DNA of 32,353 nucleotides. It comes from Patescibacteria group bacterium (lineage in GTDB: Bacteria > Patescibacteriota > Patescibacteriia > UBA1558 > GWA2-36-10). Positions 7,587 to 15,152 of this stretch are shown here, piece after piece. The translations under genes were made by a program, and so were the position numbers. The stretch's first letter is position 1. Each line of letters starts with the position of its first letter. Location: contig JAGORJ010000007.1 of NCBI GenBank assembly GCA_018062885.1, positions 3,107 through 35,459 of the forward strand, read 5' to 3'. The notes under the pieces were generated by a model. That model searched no databases, had not been told where the DNA came from, and saw only the letters and a list, made by a program, of their open reading frames with translations.

Positions 7587-8936
7587 ATGGCAGAGCATAA
7601 AAAAACCAAAATTTATTTAGCCGGTTTGACTTGCGTGGCTTGTGAAAACATCATCAAAGAAGAAACAGAAAATATTAGTGGTGTTGTTAGCGTTGAGGCT
7701 TCCGCCAAAACACAAAGCGCAGAAGTAACTCATGAGCATGAGCTAGCTTGGTCAGAGCTGAAACAAGTTATTGAAAATTTGGGTTATCAAGCAGCCCTCA
7801 GGCCAGAGGATTTAGTAAAAACTCAGGCTAAAAAAGCGAGTCTTGAACAATGGCTTTATGCTTTTTTAATTATTTTAGGTTTATATTTAGTTTATATTTA
7901 TTTGCGCTGGATTGGTTTATTAGATTGGCTAGATTTTCAGCCAAAAGATATAAATTTTGGTGCTGCTTTGATGATCGGTATCGTAGCCTCTTTATCTACT
8001 TGCTTGGCAGTGGTCGGTGGAGTAGTTATTTCTTTTGCGGCTAAATATCAGAGTCGTGGTAATGCTTGGCAGCGTAATATTGAGCCACATTTATTATTTC
8101 ACCTTGGTCGTTTAGTTTCATTTTTTGTCTTAGGTGGGCTTTTGGGTTGGCTGGGTAGCAAAATCAATTTATCAACCTCATTTTTTTCTTGGTTTACTAT
8201 TCTGGTGTCGCTAGTTTTACTTTGGCTAGCTTTAAATATTTTAGGCTTATTACCAAGCTTGAGTAAATTTGGTTTGAGTATGCCAAAAAGTAGTTTTAAA
8301 ATTTGGCAAAAGTTAAAAAATTCTGAACATAAAGCGGCGCCATTATTGTTAGGAGCTTTTACTTTTTTCTTGCCCTGTGGTTTTACGGCTAGCATGCAGC
8401 TTTTTGCTATCAGCTCTGGTAGTTTTTGGTTAGGGGCGATGACTTTGTTTTTATTTGCTTTAGGTACAGCCCCGGTTTTATTTTTAGTCGGCTCTACCAC
8501 TTCTCGTTTTCAGCATTTAAAGAGCGTGGTTTTTGAAAAGGCTATTGGCTTGTTGATTTTATTTTTTGCTCTTTATACTTTAAGCGCCGGTTTAAATCAG
8601 TATGGTTTGAATTTGCCAGCTTTTAAGAATACTGATAATAATGTTAAACCAAATAATATTGTTTTAACTGATGGTGTACAGATAGTCAAAATGACAGAAG
8701 ATAATTATGGTTATTCACCAAATAAATTTAGCATCAAAAAAGATATTCCCGTCAAATGGATTATTGATGCTCAAGCGCCTTATTCTTGTGCTGCTAGTTT
8801 GATAGTACCAAAATTAAATATCAGGAAAAATTTAGTTTTAGGAGAAAATGTGATTGAATTTACGCCCAAAGAAACGGGTAAGATTAGCTTTTCTTGTAGT
8901 ATGGGTATGTATAATGGGGTTTTTATTGTTGAATAA
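7587..8936 (+). CDS. HMA + SafE/DsbD-like membrane + cupredoxin fusion
   Basis: A 449-residue fusion protein of three parts. Residues ~5-70 form a heavy-metal-associated domain with the copper-binding CxxC in GLTCVACE (the usual Met replaced by Leu). Residues ~85-340 hold about seven transmembrane helices of the sulfite-exporter TauE/SafE (DsbD/CcdA-like) type, with Cys in STCLAVVGG and LPCGFTASM. Residues ~365-449 resemble a cupredoxin whose potential ligands are Cys and Met (YSCAAS, FSCSMGMYNG) with no obvious His, which would suit Cu(I). It lies one base after csoR and 15 bases before copA. It probably moves or presents copper across the membrane, or supplies it to an extracytoplasmic cupredoxin; this role is inferred from its domains. 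Confidence 0.82.
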   Translation: MAEHKKTKIYLAGLTCVACENIIKEETENISGVVSVEASAKTQSAEVTHEHELAWSELKQVIENLGYQAALRPEDLVKTQAKKASLEQWLYAFLIILGLYLVYIYLRWIGLLDWLDFQPKDINFGAALMIGIVASLSTCLAVVGGVVISFAAKYQSRGNAWQRNIEPHLLFHLGRLVSFFVLGGLLGWLGSKINLSTSFFSWFTILVSLVLLWLALNILGLLPSLSKFGLSMPKSSFKIWQKLKNSEHKAAPLLLGAFTFFLPCGFTASMQLFAISSGSFWLGAMTLFLFALGTAPVLFLVGSTTSRFQHLKSVVFEKAIGLLILFFALYTLSAGLNQYGLNLPAFKNTDNNVKPNNIVLTDGVQIVKMTEDNYGYSPNKFSIKKDIPVKWIIDAQAPYSCAASLIVPKLNIRKNLVLGENVIEFTPKETGKISFSCSMGMYNGVFIVE

Positions 8937-8951
8937 ATTAAGATAAATTAT

Positions 8952-11198
8952 ATGCAAGAAGTAAATTTAAAAATATCAGGCATGCATTGTGCAAGTTGCG
9001 CGCATACTATTGAAAAAAAGCTGGCTAAGATCAGTGGCGTGCAAAAAATAGCCGTAAATTATGGCACTGAAAAAGCTAAGATTATTTTTGATCCCGACAA
9101 AACTGGTTTAGAATTTTTAACTACTCAAATCAAGCCTTTGGGCTATGATTTTATTTTGGATAAACAAACTGATAGTCAAGTAAGTGATAAGCAAGTAGAA
9201 ATATTGTCGATGAGAAGACAAGTTTTGACCGCTTTGCCTTTGGCTATTTTTAGTATTCTTGTCATGACTTGGGATATTTTGGCAGAGTGGCAAAAAGTGC
9301 CAATGATGTCTGAATTCTTCTTTGATTTTTTTCATCATTTGATACCTATTTTTGCTACTTATATTTTATTTAGCATTGGCAAGCCATATTTATTAGGCCT
9401 GTATCGTTTCTTGCGTTTTGGTAAAGCTAATATGGATACTTTGATTGGCTTAGGCACAGTGGCTGCTTTTTTATATAGTTTTATAGTGAGCGCTTTTGAG
9501 GCATCTCTAGCTCCATACTTAAACGTCAATCAAACTTATTATGATGTCACTATTGTGGTCATTACTTTTATTGCGCTAGGAAAATATCTAGAGGCTAAGT
9601 CAAAATTAAAGACTGGCGATGCGATTGAAAAATTATTAAATTTACAAGCCAAAATTGCTTTAGTAATTCGAGATGGAAAAGAAATAGAAATTGCTATCGA
9701 TCAAGTGGTGCGTGGTGAAATCATTATTATCAAACCGGGAGCTAAAATACCAGTGGACGGTGTGATCCAAGACGGTTCTTCTTATGTGGATGAGTCCATG
9801 GTCACTGGTGAGCCGATGCCGGTCAAAAAATCTAGTGGAGATTCGGTGCTAGCAGGTACGATAAATACCAGTGGGCATTTTAGTTTTCAGGCTAGCAAAG
9901 TCGGTGCAGCCACTATGCTTGGACAAATAATCAAAATGGTAGAAGAGGCCCAGGGTAGTAAGGCGCCGATTCAGGCTTTGACTGATAAAATATCAGCTGT
10001 CTTTGTGCCGATTGTTTTAGTGCTTGCTTTTGTGACACTTGGCATCTGGTTGTCAGTTGGTGTGAATTATTTTGGTTTTGCCCAAAGCTTATCTTACGGC
10101 TTAGTTTCTTTTGTTAGTATTTTGGTAATTGCCTGCCCTTGTGCTTTGGGTCTTGCGACTCCAACTGCGATTATCGTCGGTGTGGGTAAAGGTGCACAAG
10201 CGGGTATCTTGGTCAAAGATGCGGCAACTTTAGAAAAATTGCATCAAGTCAATACCGTTGTCCTTGATAAGACAGGGACACTGACGCGCGGTAAGCCAGA
10301 GCTAGTAGATGTGAAAAATTTTTGCACTCAAAGTGATGATGACTTGTTGGCTATTTTGGCTAGCTTAGAAAATAAATCAGAACATCCATTAGCACAGGCT
10401 ATTTTCAATACTGCTAAAGCAAAAAAATTACAACTTCAAACTGTACAAAATTTTGAAGCCATCAAAGGCCAGGGCTTAAAAGGAGAGATTCAAAATCAAG
10501 AATATTTTGCTGGCAATCTAAAATTAATTCAAGATTTAAAATTAAATTTTGATAAACAATTTATCGAAGCAGAAACTTTACACGGCAAAACGCCGATAAT
10601 TTTGGCAACTAAAGAAAAAGTTTTAGCTATTTTTATGGTAGCAGATAGCGTCAAGCCAGAAGCAGTAGAAGCTATCAAAGATTTGCATAAACTAAATATC
10701 AAAGTAGTGATGCTTACTGGGGACAATAAAAATACTGCGCAATTTATTGCCAAGCTTTTAAATATTGATGAAGTAGTGGCTGAGGTTTTACCACAAGACA
10801 AATTGGCTAAAATAAAAACTCTGCAAGCAGAGGGAAAAATTGTCGCTATGGCTGGTGATGGCGTCAATGATGCGCCGGCACTGGCTCAAGCTGATGTAGG
10901 TATTGCGATGGCGACTGGGACTGATGTGGCGATTGCTTCGGCGGGGATTACTTTGTTACATGGCGATATCTCTAAACTAGTCAAAGCTATTAGGCTGTCT
11001 AAGCTTACTATGCGTGGTATCAAGCAAAATTTATTTTGGGCTTTTATTTATAATATTATTGGCATTCCTTTGGCGAGCGGCATATTTTTTCCCTTTTTTG
11101 GCTGGCTTTTATCACCAGTCTTTGCGGGACTTGCGATGGCCTTATCTAGTGTATCGGTAGTGAGTAATTCTTTGAGATTAAAATTAAAAAAGTTATAA
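8952..11198 (+). CDS. copA: Copper-translocating P-type ATPase
   Basis: A complete 748-residue P1B-1 ATPase that exports Cu(I) using ATP. In order: one N-terminal HMA domain with GMHCASC (residues ~8-14); membrane helices; the actuator TGEPMPV motif; the transport site ACPCALGLATPTA; the phosphorylation site DKTGTLTRGKPE; the nucleotide-binding SEHPLAQAI histidine; TGDN; the hinge GDGVNDAPAL; and two final helices. The CPC motif together with the csoR and cupredoxin neighbours makes copper the likely metal. It is the last gene of the operon and is followed by a hairpin terminator. Confidence 0.96.
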   Translation: MQEVNLKISGMHCASCAHTIEKKLAKISGVQKIAVNYGTEKAKIIFDPDKTGLEFLTTQIKPLGYDFILDKQTDSQVSDKQVEILSMRRQVLTALPLAIFSILVMTWDILAEWQKVPMMSEFFFDFFHHLIPIFATYILFSIGKPYLLGLYRFLRFGKANMDTLIGLGTVAAFLYSFIVSAFEASLAPYLNVNQTYYDVTIVVITFIALGKYLEAKSKLKTGDAIEKLLNLQAKIALVIRDGKEIEIAIDQVVRGEIIIIKPGAKIPVDGVIQDGSSYVDESMVTGEPMPVKKSSGDSVLAGTINTSGHFSFQASKVGAATMLGQIIKMVEEAQGSKAPIQALTDKISAVFVPIVLVLAFVTLGIWLSVGVNYFGFAQSLSYGLVSFVSILVIACPCALGLATPTAIIVGVGKGAQAGILVKDAATLEKLHQVNTVVLDKTGTLTRGKPELVDVKNFCTQSDDDLLAILASLENKSEHPLAQAIFNTAKAKKLQLQTVQNFEAIKGQGLKGEIQNQEYFAGNLKLIQDLKLNFDKQFIEAETLHGKTPIILATKEKVLAIFMVADSVKPEAVEAIKDLHKLNIKVVMLTGDNKNTAQFIAKLLNIDEVVAEVLPQDKLAKIKTLQAEGKIVAMAGDGVNDAPALAQADVGIAMATGTDVAIASAGITLLHGDISKLVKAIRLSKLTMRGIKQNLFWAFIYNIIGIPLASGIFFPFFGWLLSPVFAGLAMALSSVSVVSNSLRLKLKKL

Positions 11199-11201
11199 AA
11201 T

Positions 11202-11227
11202 AAAAATACCCCAAGGGGTATTTTTTT
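11202..11227. terminator. Bidirectional terminator between copA and the phosphatase gene
   Basis: Arms AAAAATACCCC and GGGGTATTTTT flank a two-base AA loop. T tracts on both strands let it serve copA (plus) and the convergent phosphatase gene, whose stop codon overlaps the right end. Confidence 0.85.
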
Positions 11228-11948
11228 ATTGTTCGATAGCAAATCTAAATAAATCTTCAGCCGGATGATGTGGTAAGTGACCGATATTATTTATATAGTT
11301 TATTTTAATATAGCCATTTTTGTCTATTACTATTTTAGAAATAGAGGACTGATAGAGCTCGATAGATAGAAAACCAATCACGTCAGTGTTGAGGATGCTG
11401 GTAAGTATGGAGCGAATGACATTGCCGTGACAGAAAATCATCACATTTTTACCTTTATTGTTTTTCCACACGTCAGCTAAGATGCGACGATAACGAGCTT
11501 GTAAAATATTGAGGCGCTTGTCCATCTCTTTATAAGCCTTGACTCTTTTGACGCGAGATTTTTCCGACATATTAAAGTATTTGATCTTGTACCACTCAGT
11601 CCAATCAACTTCATTAAAGCGTTTGTCAATCAATGGTTCTATTTTGCGTTTTTTCAAAAAATTTTCAGCTGTTTGTTGGGCACGTAATAATTCACTGGTA
11701 TAAACTACTTGAATTTCTTTGAGAGAAAATAATTTTTTGTTTAGCAGTTTTCTTTGTTTTAAGCCGATCTTATCTAGAGGCATATTGTGGTCGCCAACTA
11801 AGTGTTGTTGGGCATAATCTGGCTTGCAATGTCTGACCAAATAAATTTGGGTGTAAGGTCCGGAGATTTCCGGGCGAGACCTGCCATAAGCAGTTTGTTG
11901 CATGAGTTTTCCGTAGTCTATTGGAGTGGTTGTTTTTTGTTTTTTCAT
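11226..11948 (-). CDS. Histidine phosphatase superfamily protein
   Basis: A 240-residue protein of the phosphoglycerate-mutase-like histidine phosphatase family. The catalytic histidine lies in YLVRHCKPDY (near residue 37; RHC in place of the usual RHG). SELLRAQQTAENF supplies the second arginine, FNEVDWTEW the acid/base region, and MIFCHGNVIRSIL (near 170) the second histidine. About 30 residues precede the core without a signal peptide, so it is probably cytoplasmic. Members dephosphorylate sugar phosphates, nucleotides or proteins; the substrate is not evident. Its 5' leader carries the palindromic repeat also found ahead of the 6436 gene. Confidence 0.82.
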   Translation of the reverse strand: MKKQKTTTPIDYGKLMQQTAYGRSRPEISGPYTQIYLVRHCKPDYAQQHLVGDHNMPLDKIGLKQRKLLNKKLFSLKEIQVVYTSELLRAQQTAENFLKKRKIEPLIDKRFNEVDWTEWYKIKYFNMSEKSRVKRVKAYKEMDKRLNILQARYRRILADVWKNNKGKNVMIFCHGNVIRSILTSILNTDVIGFLSIELYQSSISKIVIDKNGYIKINYINNIGHLPHHPAEDLFRFAIEQ

Positions 11949-11955
11949 GATTTTA

Positions 11956-11984
11956 ATTTTTTGTTTACTCCGGCGGATGCCGGA
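11956..11984 (-). repeat. Palindromic 5'-leader repeat, copy 2
   Basis: Read on the minus strand this is TCCGGCATCCGCCGGA followed by G-T-AAACAAAAAAT. It differs at only two of 29 positions from the copy at 6407-6435 and lies seven bases upstream of the phosphatase start codon. Confidence 0.75.
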
Positions 11985-12031
11985 TGATACAGCTATATTT
12001 TACATTTTTTCTCTTATTTTAGCAAACTATT

Positions 12032-12048
12032 TATAATATTTTTATAAT
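12032..12048 (+). promoter_or_regulatory. Probable promoter region of the cytochrome b5-like gene
   Basis: Two TATAAT boxes (12032-12037 and 12043-12048) lie in a very AT-rich stretch 54-70 bases before the ATG at 12102. Which one is used cannot be decided, and no clear -35 is visible. Confidence 0.35.
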
Positions 12049-12101
12049 ATGATATTATATAGCTACTTTATAAAAGTTTAATTTTGATTAAGTAAAATCA
12101 T

Positions 12102-12542
12102 ATGCAACAAAAATTTTTGATTTTGGCCGTCGTCTTTGCTTTTATTTTGACAGCTTGTGGACAGGCTAAAGATTTGGGAAAACCTATGTTTAACCCAGAG
12201 ACAGAAAATGGTGAAACCGTAGCTGAAGCTTTGGATGAAATAGGAGAGGAGCTTCCTCCAGAAGAAGATGGTAGGCTACTTGAGGCCGAAGCTTTTAATT
12301 GGATTTCTGCGGAAGAAGTAGCTAAACACAAGACAGCTAGTGATTGCTGGACTATTATTCATGGACAAGTTTTTGATATCACTAAGGCGATTGGCTCTCA
12401 TCCTGGTGGGGAAGCTATTTTAGCTGGCTGTGGAATAGACGCTACCGAAATGTTTGACTCAAAACCGGTGACTGGTACGACGCATTCAGAAATGGCCCGA
12501 CAAAATTTGGATAATTTTTATTTAGGTGATATTGCGCGATAG
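12102..12542 (+). CDS. Cytochrome b5-like haem-binding lipoprotein
   Basis: A 146-residue lipoprotein precursor. The signal peptide ends in the lipobox LTAC (Cys19), so the protein should be lipid-anchored on the outer face of the membrane. An acidic linker (residues ~20-65) follows, then a cytochrome b5-like domain (residues ~68-144) with the first axial haem ligand in SHPGGEAIL and a candidate second ligand in TTHSEMARQNL, ending in YLGDIAR as in the family. It may carry out extracytoplasmic electron transfer or bind haem. It stands alone between terminator-like hairpins; a ferric-reductase-like protein elsewhere in the window could be a partner, but that is speculative. Confidence 0.85.
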   Translation: MQQKFLILAVVFAFILTACGQAKDLGKPMFNPETENGETVAEALDEIGEELPPEEDGRLLEAEAFNWISAEEVAKHKTASDCWTIIHGQVFDITKAIGSHPGGEAILAGCGIDATEMFDSKPVTGTTHSEMARQNLDNFYLGDIAR

Positions 12543-12564
12543 TATCATTTAAATAATTTTTTAT

Positions 12565-12600
12565 ATTTTAAAACAAGCTAAAACAGGCTTGTTTTAAAAT
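12565..12600. terminator. Hairpin terminator after the b5-like gene
   Basis: Perfect 14-base arms ATTTTAAAACAAGC and GCTTGTTTTAAAAT enclose an eight-base loop. The outer A/T pairs supply a T tract in either direction. Confidence 0.7.
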
Positions 12601-12615
12601 TATGCGTTTTTTGTC

Positions 12616-12644
12616 TTGACAGATTTTTTGTTATTGTATAGGGT
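12616..12644 (+). promoter_or_regulatory. Promoter of the tRNA-like gene
   Basis: A consensus -35 TTGACA (12616-12621) precedes TAGGGT (12639-12644) by 17 bases, with an overlapping TATAGG as an alternative -10. It lies about 25 bases before the tRNA 5' end. Confidence 0.6.
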
Positions 12645-12667
12645 AGCTTTTGTGTCTGTTCATTTCT

Positions 12668-12792
12668 GCGGGTGTAGCTCAGTTTTGGTTCAGCAAGTTT
12701 CCCTAAGTTTTCTTTCGCGCTTTTGGGAAAGGCCAAGTGGTAGAGCGCCCTCATTCCGGGGGAGGTCACGGGTTCGGCTCCCGTCACCCGCT
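12668..12792 (+). tRNA. tRNA-like gene with ~54-nt D-loop insertion (Gly-UCC?)
   Basis: The ends pair as a perfect acceptor stem (GCGGGTG 12668-12674 with CACCCGC 12785-12791, discriminator T). The T arm is perfect (ACGGG, loop TTCGGCT, CCCGT). The D stem GCTC (12677-12680) pairs with GAGC (12743-12746), but the D-loop between them is 62 nt instead of 7-11. Removing about 54 nt would leave a classical D arm. The insert itself pairs (TTGG 12685-12688 with CCAA 12733-12736; TTTCCC 12698-12703 with GGGAAA 12725-12730). The anticodon arm is imperfect and the variable loop only 2-3 nt: loop ATTCCGG gives UCC (Gly, matching the acceptor stem and U73), while a shifted register gives CCG (Arg). It could be a functional unusual tRNA, a tRNA with removable insert, or a pseudogene. 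No CCA is encoded. Confidence 0.65.
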
Positions 12793-12793
12793 T

Positions 12794-12820
12794 ACTCTCA
12801 TTAGGAGAGTTTCTTTTTTT
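12794..12820 (+). terminator. First terminator after the tRNA-like gene
   Basis: Arms ACTCTC (12794-12799) and GAGAGT (12805-12810) enclose a five-base loop and are followed by a T-rich tract. Confidence 0.8.
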
Positions 12821-12851
12821 GAAGCACCGTTACGGCGGTGCTTCTTTTTTT
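12821..12851 (+). terminator. Second, tandem terminator
   Basis: Arms GAAGCACCG and CGGTGCTTC with a six-base loop and seven T residues lie immediately behind the first terminator. Confidence 0.85.
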
Positions 12852-12861
12852 GTTTAAAATT

Positions 12862-12890
12862 TTGACAACTTGTGTTTATTGAGCTAGATT
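12862..12890 (+). promoter_or_regulatory. Promoter of the zinc-ribbon gene
   Basis: A TTGACA (12862-12867) and a TAGATT (12885-12890) are separated by 17 bases. A second TTGACA at 12910 lacks a -10. Confidence 0.6.
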
Positions 12891-12949
12891 GAAAGCAATA
12901 AAAAGATCATTGACAGTTGAATCACAAGCAGCAAAAGGAGGATTTGCTA

Positions 12950-13171
12950 ATGTCAAAAGTTAAGACACTGTCAATCTCTATACCAGGCAGGGTTCGTAGA
13001 GTTGGCTCTGGTTGTCCACTTTGTAAAGGCAAATTGATTGCTCATCGTGGCGCCACAACATACTACCTGCTTTGTGATCAAAAGCCATGCCCTAGTGCGC
13101 ATATGTTTCCCCTTTCAAAAGAAGAAGAGGGACGCGCTAAGAGAGCATGGCGCAGAGCACTTAGTGCATAA
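12950..13171 (+). CDS. Small zinc-ribbon-like protein, unknown function
   Basis: A 73-residue basic protein with two cysteine pairs, GCPLCKG and LLCDQKPC, spaced like a zinc ribbon, followed by an Arg/Lys-rich C-terminus (RAKRAWRRALSA). I recognise no named family; binding of zinc and perhaps of nucleic acid is inferred. I chose the ATG at 12950 because a near-perfect Shine-Dalgarno sequence AAAGGAGG lies eight bases upstream; an in-frame TTG 11 codons earlier has none. The gene stands alone between its own promoter and terminator. Its G/C-rich codon use and strong ribosome site contrast with adjoining genes and resemble those of the gene at 30459. Confidence 0.65.
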   Translation: MSKVKTLSISIPGRVRRVGSGCPLCKGKLIAHRGATTYYLLCDQKPCPSAHMFPLSKEEEGRAKRAWRRALSA

Positions 13172-13178
13172 GAATTTC

Positions 13179-13223
13179 AGCTCACCCTTCCTTGCATACG
13201 CGAGGATCAGGTGAGCTTTTTTT
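13179..13223 (+). terminator. Terminator after the zinc-ribbon gene
   Basis: Arms AGCTCACC (13179-13186) and GGTGAGCT (13210-13217), with an inner CTTGC/GCGAG pairing, are followed by a T tract. Confidence 0.85.
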
Positions 13224-13275
13224 CTTAGCTAAATTTTGTTATACTAAAGCTAGTTAAATTTTCTCTAAAATAAAA

Positions 13276-13989
13276 ATGAAAAAAATAAATACCAAAAATT
13301 TCGTACATCATCAGGACTCTAAAATATCAACTAATATTCGTGAAGTCATTTTTGGCGCAGAAGATGGCATGGTTTCTACTTTAGGAGCCATCACTGGTAT
13401 AGCAGCTGGAACTGCTAATAGCAAAATAGTTATCTTATCAGGCCTAGTTATTATCGCGGTAGAAAGTATCTCTATGGGCATTGGCTCATACTTGTCTAAT
13501 AAGTCAGTCATTGACTTGAGTAAAAGAAAATTATACGAAGAGAAATTAGAGATAGAGCATTTTCCCCAAACCGAAAAAAAAGAATTATTAAATATTTATT
13601 TAAAAAACGGCTGGCCTAAAAAATTAGCTAGTCAAATGGTTTTGGCTGCTTCCAAAAATAAGAAATTGATGCTAGAGGAGATGGCTTATCGGGAGCTATT
13701 GTTACCACCCAAAATGCAGGACAATTCGATGACTGGTGCTTTGTTTATGTTTTCTTTTTATATCATCGGTGGCACTATACCTTTGTTAAGCTACGTTTTT
13801 TTGCACTTACCACAAGCTATTTATTTTTCTATTGGTAGCACTTTGTTTAGTTTATTTATTTTGGGAGTTTTTAGTACGCAGTTTACCAAGGTCATTTGGT
13901 GGAAAGCTGGCTTACAAATGTTTGTTTTGGCTTCAATTGCAGCTGCGGTTGGTTTCGTTGTTGGTAATGTAGTAGAAAAGATTTTTTAA
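13276..13989 (+). CDS. VIT1/CCC1 family iron/manganese transporter
   Basis: A 237-residue membrane protein of the VIT1/CCC1 family, which moves Fe2+ or Mn2+ out of the cytoplasm. The family's first-helix segment is clear: REVIFGAEDGMVSTLGAITG (residues ~22-41), followed by the SMGIGSYLS segment, a charged cytoplasmic metal-binding region (residues ~75-140), and three C-terminal helices. A TATACT box at 13240-13245 suggests a promoter shortly before it. The CorA-like gene starts nine bases after its stop, giving a two-gene metal-transport unit. Confidence 0.88.
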   Translation: MKKINTKNFVHHQDSKISTNIREVIFGAEDGMVSTLGAITGIAAGTANSKIVILSGLVIIAVESISMGIGSYLSNKSVIDLSKRKLYEEKLEIEHFPQTEKKELLNIYLKNGWPKKLASQMVLAASKNKKLMLEEMAYRELLLPPKMQDNSMTGALFMFSFYIIGGTIPLLSYVFLHLPQAIYFSIGSTLFSLFILGVFSTQFTKVIWWKAGLQMFVLASIAAAVGFVVGNVVEKIF

Positions 13990-13998
13990 ATTTAGCTT

Positions 13999-14922
13999 AT
14001 GATAAAAAGTTATAAAAATTCAGTTCAACAAAAAAAATTGCGTCAGGCAACAGAATTCTCTGATCACTCTTGGCTATCAGTGGTAGAGCCAACCAAAGAG
14101 GAGATCGCAAAACTAAGTAAAAGTTTAAATTTGGAAGAAGATATCTTAGCTGACAGTTTAGATAAATATGAATTACCTCGTATTGAGATAGAGGGAGAAA
14201 ATATTTTGGTTATTTTGCGAGCGATCGTAGAAGAAAAAGCTTCTTATACCACTTATCCTTTGACGATTATTTTTCGGCCAAAATTATTAGTGACCATCAG
14301 TCCGGTTAAGAATATTGTCATTGATGATTTTCTGAATCAAAAAGTAAATTTTTTTACCAGCCAACATTCTAATTTGTTGATCAATGTTTGTTTGCGTGTG
14401 ATTTATTATTATCAAAAATACATTGTAGTCTTGAATCGCAAAGTGCAAAAAGAAAAATCACAAATTCATGGCATTAGTAAAAAAGATGTCTATGATCTTG
14501 TGGAGATTGAAGAAAGTTTAAATAAAGTGATTGCTGCTTTGACCCCAACTATCAGTACTATCAAAAAATTATTGCAATACAATTATATTCATCTTTACAA
14601 AGAAGACAAAGATTTGATTGATGATGTGTCAGTTGATGGCGAGCAAGTTTTGGAGCTGGCGATCACCAATTTGAAAACTGTCAAAAATATTAGAGATGCT
14701 TATACCACTGTCATGTCGATTGAGTTAAATCAAACTATGAGACTTTTGACTTATATCACAGCTTTATTTACCATCCCGATGTTAATCTCTAGTATGTATG
14801 GCATGAATATCAAATTGCCCTTGGCTGAGTGGCCCCATGCTTTTTTAGTAGTTTCTGGCCTAGCTTTATCTTTAGTAGTCGTGGCAGTCATAATTTTTAT
14901 CTCTTTTAAGAAAAAAATCTAG
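13999..14922 (+). CDS. CorA-like Mg2+/divalent cation channel
   Basis: A 307-residue protein of the CorA family: a long cytoplasmic N-terminal domain of mixed alpha/beta and then helical structure (residues ~1-245), and two C-terminal membrane helices. The diagnostic GMN motif appears in SSMYGMNIKLP (near residue 272) at the end of the first helix, with basic residues FKKKI at the C-terminus. It forms pentameric channels for Mg2+ (sometimes Co2+ or Ni2+) uptake. It lies nine bases behind the VIT1/CCC1 gene and is followed by a hairpin terminator. Confidence 0.92.
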   Translation: MIKSYKNSVQQKKLRQATEFSDHSWLSVVEPTKEEIAKLSKSLNLEEDILADSLDKYELPRIEIEGENILVILRAIVEEKASYTTYPLTIIFRPKLLVTISPVKNIVIDDFLNQKVNFFTSQHSNLLINVCLRVIYYYQKYIVVLNRKVQKEKSQIHGISKKDVYDLVEIEESLNKVIAALTPTISTIKKLLQYNYIHLYKEDKDLIDDVSVDGEQVLELAITNLKTVKNIRDAYTTVMSIELNQTMRLLTYITALFTIPMLISSMYGMNIKLPLAEWPHAFLVVSGLALSLVVVAVIIFISFKKKI

Positions 14923-14953
14923 TTTTTTGGCTAATTTTAGTCAAAATACAATC

Positions 14954-14988
14954 AAAAACACATTATATAGCAAAATAATGTGTTTTTT
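14954..14988 (+). terminator. Terminator after the CorA-like gene
   Basis: Arms AAAAACACATTAT and ATAATGTGTTTTT enclose an eight-base loop and run into a T tract. It separates the native metal-transport unit from the G+C-richer region that follows. Confidence 0.8.
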
Positions 14989-14989
14989 A

Positions 14990-15152
14990 GCTTGCTTTTA
15001 TTGACAAAGCAGGTTAATTTTAGTATGGTATCTAGTTATTTATGCTCTTTGTCAAACCAGTGTTTCTAGGTAAACATTGCTTAGAGGCATTTGCATATCG
15101 ATTCGAAAGATTGAAAAACAAACGATCACAACATAAACACACGAGGTGTGAG
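14990..15152 (+). promoter_or_regulatory. Promoter and conserved leader, unit A
   Basis: TTGACA (15001-15006), a 17-base spacer and TATGGT (15024-15029) form a strong promoter, followed by a leader of ~120 nt ending in the ribosome site GAGGTG (15143-15148). The whole block is homologous to 20303-20448: the shared blocks include TTGCTTTTATTGACA, TTTTAGTATGGTAT, CTTTGTCAAA, TTGCTT, ATATCGATT and GAGGTG. A nine-base inverted repeat, TTGACAAAG (15001-15009) and CTTTGTCAA (15047-15055), surrounds the -10 box. The leader is AT-rich although the gene behind it is not. Confidence 0.7.

Noticed and set aside
15042-15152. In-frame upstream extension of the unit A propeller gene
   Set aside because: The added 37 residues would hide the signal peptide and are encoded by the conserved leader shared with unit B; GAGGTG fits the ATG at 15153.
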